NCBI RefSeq assembly: GCF_000421745.1
Contig: NZ_ATXP01000013.1
Location: forward strand, 1 to 64,000
From: Nesterenkonia alba DSM 19423
GTDB taxonomy: Bacteria > Actinomycetota > Actinomycetes > Actinomycetales > Micrococcaceae
DNA: 64,000 bases
Reading direction: 5' to 3'
The notes below the pieces were generated by a model, which worked only from the letters and a program-made list of their open reading frames with translations, was not told the origin of the DNA and did not search any database. A program made the position numbers and the translations under genes. The stretch's first letter is position 1, and each line of letters starts with the position of its first letter. This document shows positions 8,078-15,690 of this stretch, in pieces.

Positions 8078-9679
8078 GTGTTCAACTCCCTCTCCGACCG
8101 GCTCACCGCGACCTTCAAAAACCTGCGCGGTAAGGGGAAGCTCACCGAGGCGGATATCGACGGTACCGCCCGGGAGATTCGCCGCGCCCTGCTGGATGCC
8201 GACGTCGCCGTCCCCGTGGTGCGCGAGTTCATCCGCCGGGTCAAAGAACGCGCCATGGGACAGGAAGTCTCCCAGGCGCTCAACCCCGGCCAGCAGGTCG
8301 TCAAGATTGTCAACGAGGAACTCGTGGGCATCCTCGGCGGGCAGACCCGTGAACTGGCCTTCGCCAAGCAGCCCCCCACCGTCATCATGCTTGCCGGTCT
8401 GCAAGGTGCCGGGAAGACCACCTTGGCCGGCAAGCTCGCCCACCATCTGAAGAACCAGGGACACGCACCCCTGCTGGTGGCCTGTGACCTCCAGCGGCCC
8501 AATGCGGTCAAACAGCTGCAGGTTGGCGGTGAACGTGCCGGGGTGCAGGTCTTCGCCCCCCACCCCGGGATCAGCTCCGAGGCCGAGGTCCCCACTGGGG
8601 ATCCAGTGGCGGTGGCACAGCAAGGTGTTGCCCACGCCAAAGACAAGCTGCACGACGTCGTCATTATCGACACCGCCGGCCGGCTTGGTGTGGACTCGGA
8701 GCTGATGAAGCAGGCTGCTGACATCAAAGCGGCCACCGGCGCCCACGAAACCCTGTTCGTCATCGACGCGATGATCGGTCAGGACGCCGTCAACACCGCC
8801 CAAGCCTTCAACGAAGGGGTCGATTTCACTGGGGTGGTGCTGACTAAGCTCGACGGTGACGCCCGCGGTGGTGCGGCACTGTCTGTGGCGCAGGTGACGG
8901 GCAAACCGGTGATGTACGCCTCCACCGGTGAGGGGCTGAAGGACTTCGAGGTCTTCCACCCGGACCGCATGGCCCGGCGCATCCTGGACATGGGGGACAT
9001 CCTCAGCCTGATTGAACAGGCCGAAGCCACCTGGGATAAGGCCGAGGCCGAGAAGATGGCCAAGAAGTTCGCCGACCAGGAGGACTTCACCCTCGAGGAC
9101 TTCCGCGCCCAGATGCAGCAGCTGAAGAAGATGGGCTCGATGAAGAAACTGCTGGGCATGATGCCCGGAGCCGCGGGGATGCGCCAGCAGCTGGAGCAGT
9201 TCGACGACAAACAGATCGACCGCATTGAGGCGATCATCAACTCGATGACCCCCCATGAGCGCAACGCCCCTAAAATCATCAACGGCTCCCGGCGGGCTCG
9301 CATCGCCAAGGGTTCCGGAGTCCACGTCTCCGAGGTCAACCAGTTGCTGGAGCGCTTCGCCCAGGCGGCCAAGATGATGAAGAAGATGGCCGCCGGTGGG
9401 GGAGCCCCCGGTGGGATGCCCGCCATGCCCGGTATGGGGGGCATGCCCGGTGCCGGTGCCGGCGGGAAGTCCAAGCGCAAACAGGCCAAAGGTAAGGGAA
9501 AGAAGAAGGCCAAGTCCGGAAACCCCGCTAAAGCAGCCCAGGAGGCTCGGGAAGCCGAGCTGCGCCGTCAGGAGGCCGCTGCCAAGCGGATGGACGGCTC
9601 GAGCTTTGGTGCCCAGCAGGAAGAGATCTCTCCAGAAGACCTCTCACTGCCCCGCGGGTTCGAGAAATACCTCAAGTAA
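8078..9679 (+). CDS. ffh: Signal recognition particle protein Ffh (SRP54)
   Basis: The GTPase and signal-peptide-binding subunit of SRP, 533 residues. The N domain leads to the G domain: GLQGAGKTT near 107-115, DTAGRLGVDSELM near 205, TKLDGDARGGAAL near 260 and STGEGLKDFEVF near 290. The methionine-rich M domain (about 310-440) holds the GSRRARIAKGSGVHVSEVNQLL segment and a run rich in Gly, Pro and Met. A lysine-rich stretch (SKRKQAKGKGKKK) and a tail of about 60 residues follow, longer than in many Ffh proteins. The start is GTG at 8078 after AAGGAAG. It is divergent from the 7479 gene and pairs with ftsY. Confidence 0.97.
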   Translation: MFNSLSDRLTATFKNLRGKGKLTEADIDGTAREIRRALLDADVAVPVVREFIRRVKERAMGQEVSQALNPGQQVVKIVNEELVGILGGQTRELAFAKQPPTVIMLAGLQGAGKTTLAGKLAHHLKNQGHAPLLVACDLQRPNAVKQLQVGGERAGVQVFAPHPGISSEAEVPTGDPVAVAQQGVAHAKDKLHDVVIIDTAGRLGVDSELMKQAADIKAATGAHETLFVIDAMIGQDAVNTAQAFNEGVDFTGVVLTKLDGDARGGAALSVAQVTGKPVMYASTGEGLKDFEVFHPDRMARRILDMGDILSLIEQAEATWDKAEAEKMAKKFADQEDFTLEDFRAQMQQLKKMGSMKKLLGMMPGAAGMRQQLEQFDDKQIDRIEAIINSMTPHERNAPKIINGSRRARIAKGSGVHVSEVNQLLERFAQAAKMMKKMAAGGGAPGGMPAMPGMGGMPGAGAGGKSKRKQAKGKGKKKAKSGNPAKAAQEAREAELRRQEAAAKRMDGSSFGAQQEEISPEDLSLPRGFEKYLK

Positions 9680-9836
9680 TGGCACAATAGGCTGGTACTT
9701 TGCTCAGAAGCGCGAGCACCCTCTACCCTCGCGAAGCTGACCAATGTTCACAGCGGTCACACCGGCTGGAGCAGCATCCCCACACAGCGCAGGTGATCGG
9801 CCGCGCCAAGACTCAGATACAGGAGTAACCACACAA

Positions 9837-10280
9837 GTGGCAGTCAAGATTCGTCTGAAGCGGTTCGGTAAGATCCGCAGCCCGCACTACCGCGTCATCG
9901 TCGCCGACTCGCGCACTAAGCGTGACGGTAAGGCGATCGAGGAGATCGGCAAGTACCACCCCACCGAGGAGCCCTCGCTCATCGACATCAACTCCGAGCG
10001 GGCGCAGTACTGGCTCAGCGTCGGGGCCCAGCCCTCCGAGCAGGTGCTGGCTCTGCTGAAGATCACCGGCGACTGGCAGAAGTTCAAGGGGATCGACGGC
10101 GCCGAGGGCACCCTGAAGACCAAGGCACCTGCCGAAGAGTTCGTCGCCCCGGACAAGAAATCGGTCATCGTGGAGAAGACCGAGGACAAAGCCGAGGACA
10201 AGCCCGCTGAAGCGGAGCAGGCCGAGGAAGCTCCCGCTGAGGAGACCCCGGCTGAGGAGTCCGCCGAGGAGAAGGCATAG
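9837..10280 (+). CDS. rpsP: 30S ribosomal protein S16
   Basis: A small-subunit ribosomal protein of 147 residues. The conserved S16 core is at the N-terminus: [39 protein letters not shown] and [13 protein letters not shown]. Actinobacterial S16 often has an acidic tail, and here residues 105-147 are a Glu/Ala-rich run that is probably disordered. I chose the GTG at 9837 because AGGAG lies 11 bases upstream and the S16 core begins there; the frame is open back to 9744. The gap after ffh (9680-9836) holds a possible -10 box, TAGGCT at 9688, and a short CGCGAG/CTCGCG hairpin at 9711-9733. Confidence 0.96.
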   Translation: MAVKIRLKRFGKIRSPHYRVIVADSRTKRDGKAIEEIGKYHPTEEPSLIDINSERAQYWLSVGAQPSEQVLALLKITGDWQKFKGIDGAEGTLKTKAPAEEFVAPDKKSVIVEKTEDKAEDKPAEAEQAEEAPAEETPAEESAEEKA

Positions 10281-10285
10281 TCGCC

Positions 10286-10540
10286 ATGTCCCAGGCAGTC
10301 ATCACCGACGCAGTGGAGCACCTGGTACGCGGCATCGTCGACTCACCTGACGACGTCGACGTCCGGCGCCGCAGCGGTCGTCGCTATGACACCGTCCAGG
10401 TCCGGGTCAACCCCGAAGACCTCGGCCGGGTGATCGGCCGCGCCGGACGCACCGCTAAGGCGCTGCGTGCCGTCGTCGCCGCATTGCCCGGCGGAGAAGA
10501 CGTGCGGGTCGACGTCGTCGACACCGACCGCCGCCGCTGA
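10286..10540 (+). CDS. khpA: KH-domain RNA-binding protein KhpA
   Basis: An 84-residue single KH domain that binds RNA. The GxxG loop region reads RVIGRAGRTAKALRAVV (about residues 50-66). The order rpsP-khpA-rimM-trmD is typical of actinobacteria and firmicutes, and the gap from rpsP is five bases. KhpA usually works with a partner, KhpB, which is not in this window. Confidence 0.93.
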   Translation: MSQAVITDAVEHLVRGIVDSPDDVDVRRRSGRRYDTVQVRVNPEDLGRVIGRAGRTAKALRAVVAALPGGEDVRVDVVDTDRRR

Positions 10541-10552
10541 CCTCACCGGGTC

Positions 10553-11134
10553 ATGGCCCAGACCGAATACCGCACCGGCCCGCAGGAGCCCTCCGACCAG
10601 GGGGAGCGCCTGCGGGCCGCGCGTATTGGTAAACCCCATGGGGTGCGCGGTGAAGTCACCGTACAGTTGTTCACCGACGACCCGGAGACCCGGCTTGCTG
10701 CCGGAGTGCAGCTCATCCGTGAACCCGGCCGGGAGACCACGGATCGGAGCACGACGACGCTCACGGTCGCTTCCCAACGGTGGAATAAGCACATCTGCCT
10801 GCTCCGCTTCGAGGAGGTCACCGACCGCGACGCCGCCGAGGCGCTGCGCGGCTCAGTGCTCTACGTCACCGAATCTCCGGACGAGGAGGGCTGGTATTCC
10901 CACCAGCTGGAGGGGCTGCGCTGTGTGGGCACCCCTGGTGAGTCCACAGCGGGTGAGGAGCTCGGCGTCGTCGTCGGACTGCTGACCGGTGAGGCCCAGG
11001 ACCTGCTGGTGGTTCGGACCCCCGCCGGCGATGAGGTCATGGTGCCGTTTGTTGAAGCACTGGTGCCTAAGGTGAACCCTGAGGCGGGGATCATCCGGCT
11101 CGACCCGCCCGCCGGACTCTTTCCTCCTGCATAA
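10553..11134 (+). CDS. rimM: Ribosome maturation factor RimM
   Basis: A 30S assembly factor that binds S19 and helps 16S rRNA head maturation. It is 193 residues with the start signature ARIGKPHGVRGEVTVQLFTDDP near 23-44, then the EEVTDRDAAEALRGSVLYV segment near 95-113. The C-terminal PRC-barrel part includes GVVVGLLTGEAQDLLVV and the ending VPFVEALVPKVN. A 25-residue N-terminal stretch is polar. It sits 12 bp after khpA. Its TAA stop lies inside a palindrome, CATAACGTTATG. Confidence 0.96.
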   Translation: MAQTEYRTGPQEPSDQGERLRAARIGKPHGVRGEVTVQLFTDDPETRLAAGVQLIREPGRETTDRSTTTLTVASQRWNKHICLLRFEEVTDRDAAEALRGSVLYVTESPDEEGWYSHQLEGLRCVGTPGESTAGEELGVVVGLLTGEAQDLLVVRTPAGDEVMVPFVEALVPKVNPEAGIIRLDPPAGLFPPA

Positions 11135-11159
11135 CGTTATGAATCCTGCATACCGTTAT
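11125..11159 (+). repeat. Imperfect direct repeat and palindrome between rimM and trmD
   Basis: TCCTGCATAACGTTAT (11125-11140) is followed by TCCTGCATACCGTTAT (11144-11159), 15 of 16 identical. The first copy contains the 12-bp palindrome CATAACGTTATG (11130-11141). The stretch is AT-rich against a GC-rich background. It could be a promoter or operator for trmD, but no clear function is visible. Confidence 0.55.
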
Positions 11160-11211
11160 AACCCTATGCAGTGTTCATACGGTGATGCAGAACTGAAAGG
11201 GGCGAGCCAGG

Positions 11212-12087
11212 ATGCGGATTGACGTGATCTCCATCTTCCCGGAGTTCTTCGATGTCCTGGACCTTTCGCTCATTGGCCGGGCCCAGGCCGAGGGTCTGTT
11301 GCGGATCCATCGGCACAACCTGCGTGACTACACCGAGGACAAGCACCGCACTGTTGACTCGCCTCCGGCCGGTGGGGGAGCCGGCATGGTGATGAAACCC
11401 GAACCCTGGGCCCAAGCTCTGGAGCAGGTCCTCAGCGATGGGCCGGACCAGCCCGGGGCCGCGGCCTCCCTGCCCAGGGGCGCAGCATCCGAGCCCGGGA
11501 CCAGCTGGGTCTCTCCCTCAAGGACCGCAGCCTCTCTGCCCGGGTCCAGCTGGGTCTCTCCCCCCGGGACCGCAGCCTCCCACCCCGGGGCCGCAGCACC
11601 CACCCTGGTGATCCCCACACCCTCAGGTGAGGTCTTCACTCAGCGCACCGCCGAGGAGCTCTCCACCTGCGAGCACCTGGTCTTCGCCCCCGGCCGATTC
11701 GAGGGGATCGACGAGCGGGTCACCGAGTGGGCGGAGCAGCGTTTCCGCGTGCGCCGGCTCAGCATCGGTGACTATGTGCTCAATGGGGGAGAAGCCGCCG
11801 TGGTGGTGATGGTCGAAGCCATCACCCGGCTGATCCCAGGGGTGATCGGCAATGCCGAGTCCCTGACCGAAGAATCTCACAGTGACGGTCTGCTGGAATA
11901 CCCCGTCTACACCAAACCGGCTGATTGGCGTGGCCACCGCATTCCCGAGGTGCTGCTCTCCGGGGACCACGGCAGGATTGCCGCCTGGCGCCGCGCCCAG
12001 GCTGAAGAGCGTACCCGGCGCGTTCGCCCGGACCTCTGGGCCCAACGCCCCGGCACCGGGGTGGCAGATCACGACGACGCCAAGTAG
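11212..12087 (+). CDS. trmD: tRNA (guanine-37-N1)-methyltransferase TrmD, with a repeat insertion
   Basis: Methylates G37 next to the anticodon, using AdoMet, and prevents frameshifting. [13 protein letters not shown] opens the protein and [16 protein letters not shown] follows near 46-62. The AdoMet-binding trefoil knot reads [21 protein letters not shown] near 185. Between these, about residues 80-125 are an extra low-complexity insert built on a 15-residue repeat ([30 protein letters not shown]) that normal TrmD lacks. It lies before [11 protein letters not shown], in a loop between conserved blocks, and is in frame, so the enzyme should still fold. Confidence 0.94.
   Translation: MRIDVISIFPEFFDVLDLSLIGRAQAEGLLRIHRHNLRDYTEDKHRTVDSPPAGGGAGMVMKPEPWAQALEQVLSDGPDQPGAAASLPRGAASEPGTSWVSPSRTAASLPGSSWVSPPGTAASHPGAAAPTLVIPTPSGEVFTQRTAEELSTCEHLVFAPGRFEGIDERVTEWAEQRFRVRRLSIGDYVLNGGEAAVVVMVEAITRLIPGVIGNAESLTEESHSDGLLEYPVYTKPADWRGHRIPEVLLSGDHGRIAAWRRAQAEERTRRVRPDLWAQRPGTGVADHDDAK
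11452..11604 (+). repeat. 45-bp tandem repeat inside trmD
   Basis: CCCGGG anchors recur at 11452, 11494, 11539 and 11584. The last three are exactly 45 bp apart, and the first is 42 bp from the second. The units at 11494 and 11539 share CCAGCTGGGTCTCTCCC and keep the reading frame (15 codons per unit). Copy number could vary between strains without breaking trmD. Confidence 0.8.
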
Positions 12088-12174
12088 ACTTAAGCGCTGT
12101 GCCTGCTGGGCGCCGAATCTGCCATGGGGGAGACGGTGCCAACAGCCAGGAATCGCAGCCCGGCATCCCGGGCT
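12085..12174 (+). promoter_or_regulatory. Promoter and structured leader of rplS
   Basis: TAGACT at 12085-12090, overlapping the trmD stop, fits a -10 box. The transcript would have a leader of about 180 bases. It contains a hairpin, AGCCCGG (12157-12163) with CCGGGCT (12168-12174) around a 4-base loop. An autoregulatory L19 leader is possible but unproven. Confidence 0.4.
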
Positions 12175-12279
12175 CCGAACCCCAAGCCTCAGACCAGCGC
12201 CGCACGGCAGCCTTGCCCGCGGCCCGGGTCCCTGACATCGGGCGAGTTGACCTGTGGCAGCCCGTCCCAAGGAGAAACC

Positions 12280-12675
12280 ATGCAGAAGCTCGATTTCATC
12301 GACCAGGCCAGCCTGCGCGACGACATCCCGGAGTTCGGCCCCGGTGACACTGTCAACGTGCACGTCACCATTGTCGAAGGCAAAACCACCCGTGTGCAGG
12401 TCTTCAAGGGCTACGTGCTCGGCCGCCAGGGCTCCGGCCTCGGTGAGACCTTCACCGTGCGTAAGGTGAGCTTCGGCGTCGGAGTGGAGCGGACCTTCCC
12501 GGTGCACTCCCCGGTCATCGAGAAGATCGAGGTGGTCGCCCGCGGTGACGTGCGCCGCGCCAAGCTGTACTACATGCGTGACCGCCACGGTAAGGCAGCC
12601 CGCATCCGGGAGAAGCGCGAGTCCGCGATCGCCCGCCAGCAGGGCGAGGCCGTCGAGGAAGCCACCGAGGCCTAA
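12280..12675 (+). CDS. rplS: 50S ribosomal protein L19
   Basis: A large-subunit protein at the 30S-50S interface, 131 residues. The family core is complete: [61 protein letters not shown] and [23 protein letters not shown] chose the ATG at 12280 because AAGGAG at 12269-12274 lies just upstream and L19 proteins begin MQKLDFID there. The frame is open upstream to 12124 but that part has no L19 similarity. A strong hairpin follows at 12717. Confidence 0.97.
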   Translation: MQKLDFIDQASLRDDIPEFGPGDTVNVHVTIVEGKTTRVQVFKGYVLGRQGSGLGETFTVRKVSFGVGVERTFPVHSPVIEKIEVVARGDVRRAKLYYMRDRHGKAARIREKRESAIARQQGEAVEEATEA

Positions 12676-12707
12676 ATCGCGCATCACTGCGCCTAAGCCA
12701 GCACACT

Positions 12708-13445
12708 GTGACTGAGGAGACCCCCCAGGCCGAGCCCGTCTCGGAGCCTGGGGGGTCTCGTCGTCTCCGGCGGTTGGGTCGCGGCCAGGGGATTCGGCAG
12801 CGTTTCAGTCTGCCCCGCCTGAAGCAGTGGGGCCTCTGGGTCGGCGCAGTGTTCACCCTCGCCCTGGTGGTGGTGATCGGGGTGCGGGTCTTCGCCGTTG
12901 ATGTCTACACCGTCTCCGAGCACTCCATGGAGCCGACCCTCAGCGACGGCGAACGCATTGCGGTGGCCAAACGCTACCCGGGCCAGGAGGGGCCCCAGGT
13001 GGGCGACGTCGTCGTCTTCGATGGAGAAGGTTCCTTCACTCCCTACCGAGGGGAGGTGGGCCTGGTGGAACGGCTCGGCGATCAGATCGGCCACTGGTTC
13101 GGGGCAGGTTCGCCACCACAGGTATTCGTCAAACGTGTCATCGGCACCGGCGGTGACACCGTGGTGTGTTGTGATGAGGCTGGGCGGCTGAGCGTCAACG
13201 GGGAACCGCTTGAGGAGCCTTACCTTGCCGAACCCCAGGAGGCGGCCTCAGAGCTGAGCTTCGAGGCGGAGGTGCCGCCGGGGCGGATCTGGGTCATGGG
13301 AGACAACCGGGCCCACTCCGTGGACTCTCGCGCACTATTAGGCGCACCAGGCGGCGGTATGATCAGCGAGGACCGTATCATCGGCCGCGCCTTCGAGGTG
13401 GTCTGGCCGCCAGCAGAGCGGCGAAGCATCGAGGAGGGCCGTTAA
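12708..13445 (+). CDS. lepB: Signal peptidase I, first copy
   Basis: A membrane-anchored serine protease that removes signal peptides after Sec or Tat export. The 245-residue protein has one N-terminal membrane helix (about 47-66). The catalytic serine is in SEHSMEPTLSDGERI near residue 75, and the catalytic lysine is in VFVKRVIGTGGDTV near 143. VMGDNRAHSVDSR is box E near 197. The S26 fold is complete. The GTG start has no strong ribosome site, and a terminator-like hairpin covers the first codons. No other in-frame start is obvious before the membrane helix. It is directly followed by the second copy. Confidence 0.92.
   Translation: MTEETPQAEPVSEPGGSRRLRRLGRGQGIRQRFSLPRLKQWGLWVGAVFTLALVVVIGVRVFAVDVYTVSEHSMEPTLSDGERIAVAKRYPGQEGPQVGDVVVFDGEGSFTPYRGEVGLVERLGDQIGHWFGAGSPPQVFVKRVIGTGGDTVVCCDEAGRLSVNGEPLEEPYLAEPQEAASELSFEAEVPPGRIWVMGDNRAHSVDSRALLGAPGGGMISEDRIIGRAFEVVWPPAERRSIEEGR
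12717..12759 (+). terminator. Strong hairpin after rplS, inside the 5' end of lepB
   Basis: GAGACCCCCCAGGC (12717-12730) pairs perfectly with GCCTGGGGGGTCTC (12746-12759), with a nested CGAG/CTCG stem in the loop. A mildly T-rich stretch follows. It should terminate rplS transcripts or attenuate read-through into lepB, but it lies within codons 4-17 of lepB as annotated. Confidence 0.6.
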
Positions 13446-14153
13446 GTGAGCGACGAGAGCCCGCAGCAGGACAAACGGAAACGCCATCCGGCGGTCTCCC
13501 TGTTCATTGAGGCCGGCACCATCATCGGATTGGCGCTGGTGATCTCCTTCATCGTCAAGACGTTCTTCCTGCGAGCGTTCTACATCCCCTCAGAGTCAAT
13601 GGAACCCACCCTGCAGGTCGATGACCGCATTGTGGTGAACCTGCTCGCCCCGCAGGTGATGGACATCCACCGCGGCGATGTGGTGGTCTTCGAAGACACC
13701 CGCAACTGGTGGGGTTCTGGCAGCACCCCCGACCCCGGTCCGGTGCAGGAAGCGCTGATGTTCATCGGCCTAGCCCCGGACACCTCAAGCCACTTTGTGG
13801 TCAAACGCGTGGTGGCCCTGGAGGGGGACACCGTGGTCTGCTGTGACGACGATGGCCGCATCGAGGTCAACGGCCAGCCGATTGAGGAGCCGTACCTGTT
13901 CCCCGGGGACTCTCCGAGCGAGTACGAATTTGAGGTCGAGATCCCGGCTGAGCACGTGTGGCTGCTTGGCGACCACCGCAGCGCATCCGCTGACTCCCGG
14001 GCACACGTTGATGAGCCCGACGCCGGCGCCGTTCCGTTGGATGATGTCATCGGCCGGAATCTGGCGGTGGTGTGGCCGCTGGACCGCATCAGCGGTGGCG
14101 GCTCCGAACGGGACCCTTTTGAGGCTGTCCCTGAGGCGGAGTCCGCCCGGTGA
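13446..14153 (+). CDS. lepB: Signal peptidase I, second copy
   Basis: A second type I signal peptidase, 235 residues. It has a membrane helix at about 20-38, the serine in SESMEPTLQVDDRIVVN near 52, the lysine in FVVKRVVALEGDTVVC near 121 and LLGDHRSASADSR near 177 (the usual Asn of box E is His). The GTG begins immediately after the stop of the first copy, so the two are translationally coupled. The N-terminal cytoplasmic part and the loop between the catalytic boxes differ from the first copy, so they may divide substrates. The stop overlaps the rnhB start by four bases. Confidence 0.93.
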   Translation: MSDESPQQDKRKRHPAVSLFIEAGTIIGLALVISFIVKTFFLRAFYIPSESMEPTLQVDDRIVVNLLAPQVMDIHRGDVVVFEDTRNWWGSGSTPDPGPVQEALMFIGLAPDTSSHFVVKRVVALEGDTVVCCDDDGRIEVNGQPIEEPYLFPGDSPSEYEFEVEIPAEHVWLLGDHRSASADSRAHVDEPDAGAVPLDDVIGRNLAVVWPLDRISGGGSERDPFEAVPEAESAR

Positions 14154-14830
14154 AGTCCCCGGCAACCCTGGCACCGGAGTTGCGCCTGGCCGCTGAGACG
14201 GGGGTGCGGCTCATCGCCGGAGTGGACGAAGTCGGGCGTGGAGCATTGGCTGGCCCGGTGAGTATCGGCGTCGTCGTGATCGATCTGGACCAACTCGAGG
14301 ATGAGGTGCTCACCGCCGGTGTCTGGCCGGCCCTGGACGGGGTCTGTGACTCGAAGCTTCTCACGCCCCAGGCACGCAGGTTCTGGCAACCGGCTATTTG
14401 CGAGCATGCCGCCGCCTATGCGGTCACCCACCGGGAGCCGGAGCACATCGACGCCAAGGGGCTGACCCGTGCCATGGGGGAGGCCGGACGTGCCGGACTG
14501 GAACAAGTGGAATCGCACCTGGGTCGAGCGGTGGATGCGGTCATCCTGGACGGTAGTCACGACTGGCTCACCTCGGCCACCGATCCTCGGGTGCGCACGG
14601 AGACGAAGGCGGATATGCGGTGGCTGACTGTGGCCTGTGCCAGTGTGCTGGCCAAGGTCGAACGCGATGAGCTGATGGTCCAGTTGGCCCGCCAGTACCC
14701 GCACTTCGGGTGGGAATCGAACAAGGGCTACGGTTCGGCCGCGCACCGGGAGGCGATCCTCACCCACGGGCCGACCCACCACCACAGGCAGTCCTGGAAC
14801 CTCGGGGTGCAGACGCTCCCGGGGTTGTGA
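14150..14830 (+). CDS. rnhB: Ribonuclease HII
   Basis: Cuts RNA in RNA-DNA hybrids and single ribonucleotides in DNA. In the 226-residue protein, AGVDEVGRGALAGPV near 24-38 holds the first two catalytic acids, and VILDGSHDWL near 135 and KADMRWLTVACASVLAKVERD near 155 hold the others. It ends NKGYGSAAHREAI...HHRQSW, normal for RNase HII. The segment around VCDSKLL matches the usual DSK. The GTG start overlaps the lepB stop (GTGA). Confidence 0.95.
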   Translation: MKSPATLAPELRLAAETGVRLIAGVDEVGRGALAGPVSIGVVVIDLDQLEDEVLTAGVWPALDGVCDSKLLTPQARRFWQPAICEHAAAYAVTHREPEHIDAKGLTRAMGEAGRAGLEQVESHLGRAVDAVILDGSHDWLTSATDPRVRTETKADMRWLTVACASVLAKVERDELMVQLARQYPHFGWESNKGYGSAAHREAILTHGPTHHHRQSWNLGVQTLPGL

Positions 14831-14859
14831 ACAGCGTTCAGCGAGGCAGGCTGAGCGTT

Positions 14860-14907
14860 ACGGGGTCGTGAAGAGACGGGGTCGTGAAGAGATGGGGTCG
14901 TGAAGAG
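14860..14907 (+). repeat. Three 16-bp tandem repeats after rnhB
   Basis: Units at 14860, 14876 and 14892 read ACGGGGTCGTGAAGAG, with one base changed in the third. The end of rnhB (GGGGTTGTGAACAG at 14821) looks like a diverged fourth copy. The repeats lie between convergent genes. Confidence 0.85.
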
Positions 14908-14943
14908 AACGACGACGTCGCCCTCGGCCATATCAGGGGTGGT

Positions 14944-15585
14944 TCAGATGGTGACTTCTCCCCTGGGGGTGGCGAAGGTGATGCTCATAATCCCGGGAGT
15001 GCCGGAGGGGGCCACCCAGTCGACCTCGACGTCTTCGAAGGGGTCGGCGTCCTGGGAGCCCAGCCAGTCGGCCACCCGCTGCGGGGAACCGGCGATGGAG
15101 AGCTTAACCAGCCGGGCTTCTGGTTCATAGGCCCGGGAGGGGTGTAAGTGCTCGGTGCCTTCGTCCCAGCGCAGCAGGTAGGGGACCTGCGGGTCGGCGA
15201 TGAGCCCTTTGATGCCAATCTGCTGCCAGCTCAGCTCCTGGCCGTCGGGGAACTTCCGGTTTCCGGGTACTGAGCGTCGGCCCAGCCGCTGCTCGAAGGG
15301 GGAGAGGTCGTCCACGCAGACGCACCAGCCCATCCACCCTCCGCCAATCTGGGAACGGTTGCGTACCGCCTGACCGAAGGGGGCCTTGTCCGCGCTGGGG
15401 TGATCGAGCACTTCAACGATCTCCAGGTACTGCCGATTCGCCAGGGGGATGATCGCATTGGCCGTGCCGAAGCGCGGGTGAATACCACCTTTGACGCGCT
15501 CCACACCGAGCGCGCTGGTGATCTGTTCGACCGTGACGTCCATTCCGTCCGGGCCGACTGCATAAGAGACATGGTCCAGCCGCAT
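14944..15585 (-). CDS. VOC-superfamily (glyoxalase-like) protein
   Basis: A 213-residue protein with the start RLDHVSYAVGPDGMDVTVEQI and the pattern HPRFGTANAIIPLANRQYLEIVEV, typical of the glyoxalase-like Glyoxalase_3 type in actinobacteria. The second half (GSQDADPFEDVEVDWV, GIMSITFATPRGEVTI) gives the second beta-alpha-beta repeat. VOC proteins bind a metal through His and Glu; H4 and E57 are candidates. The substrate is unknown. I start at the ATG at 15585 because CAGGAT lies six bases upstream, a near-match to the leaderless pattern. The longer open frame to 15873 would overlap the divergent SURF1 gene. Confidence 0.8.
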   Translation of the reverse strand: MRLDHVSYAVGPDGMDVTVEQITSALGVERVKGGIHPRFGTANAIIPLANRQYLEIVEVLDHPSADKAPFGQAVRNRSQIGGGWMGWCVCVDDLSPFEQRLGRRSVPGNRKFPDGQELSWQQIGIKGLIADPQVPYLLRWDEGTEHLHPSRAYEPEARLVKLSIAGSPQRVADWLGSQDADPFEDVEVDWVAPSGTPGIMSITFATPRGEVTI

Positions 15586-15678
15586 GGTGCCTATCCTGAC
15601 ACCGTGCAGCCCGCAGCCGAAATTGAGAACCGGAAAGCGGAATTCTACGTCGCGTAGAACTCCGGTGGGTTGGCGGCG

Positions 15679-15684
15679 TATCCT
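15679..15684 (+). promoter_or_regulatory. -10 box of the SURF1 gene, leaderless
   Basis: TATCCT ends six bases before the GTG at 15691, which puts the transcript start at or next to the start codon. Confidence 0.55.
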
Positions 15685-15690
15685 GGTGCA

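Noticed and set aside
9711-9733. CGCGAG/CTCGCG hairpin between ffh and rpsP as a terminator
   Set aside because: The stem is six base pairs with an 11-base loop and no T-tract; it is too weak to call.
14860-14907. Possible CRISPR array
   Set aside because: The units are directly adjacent with no spacers and only 16 bp long.
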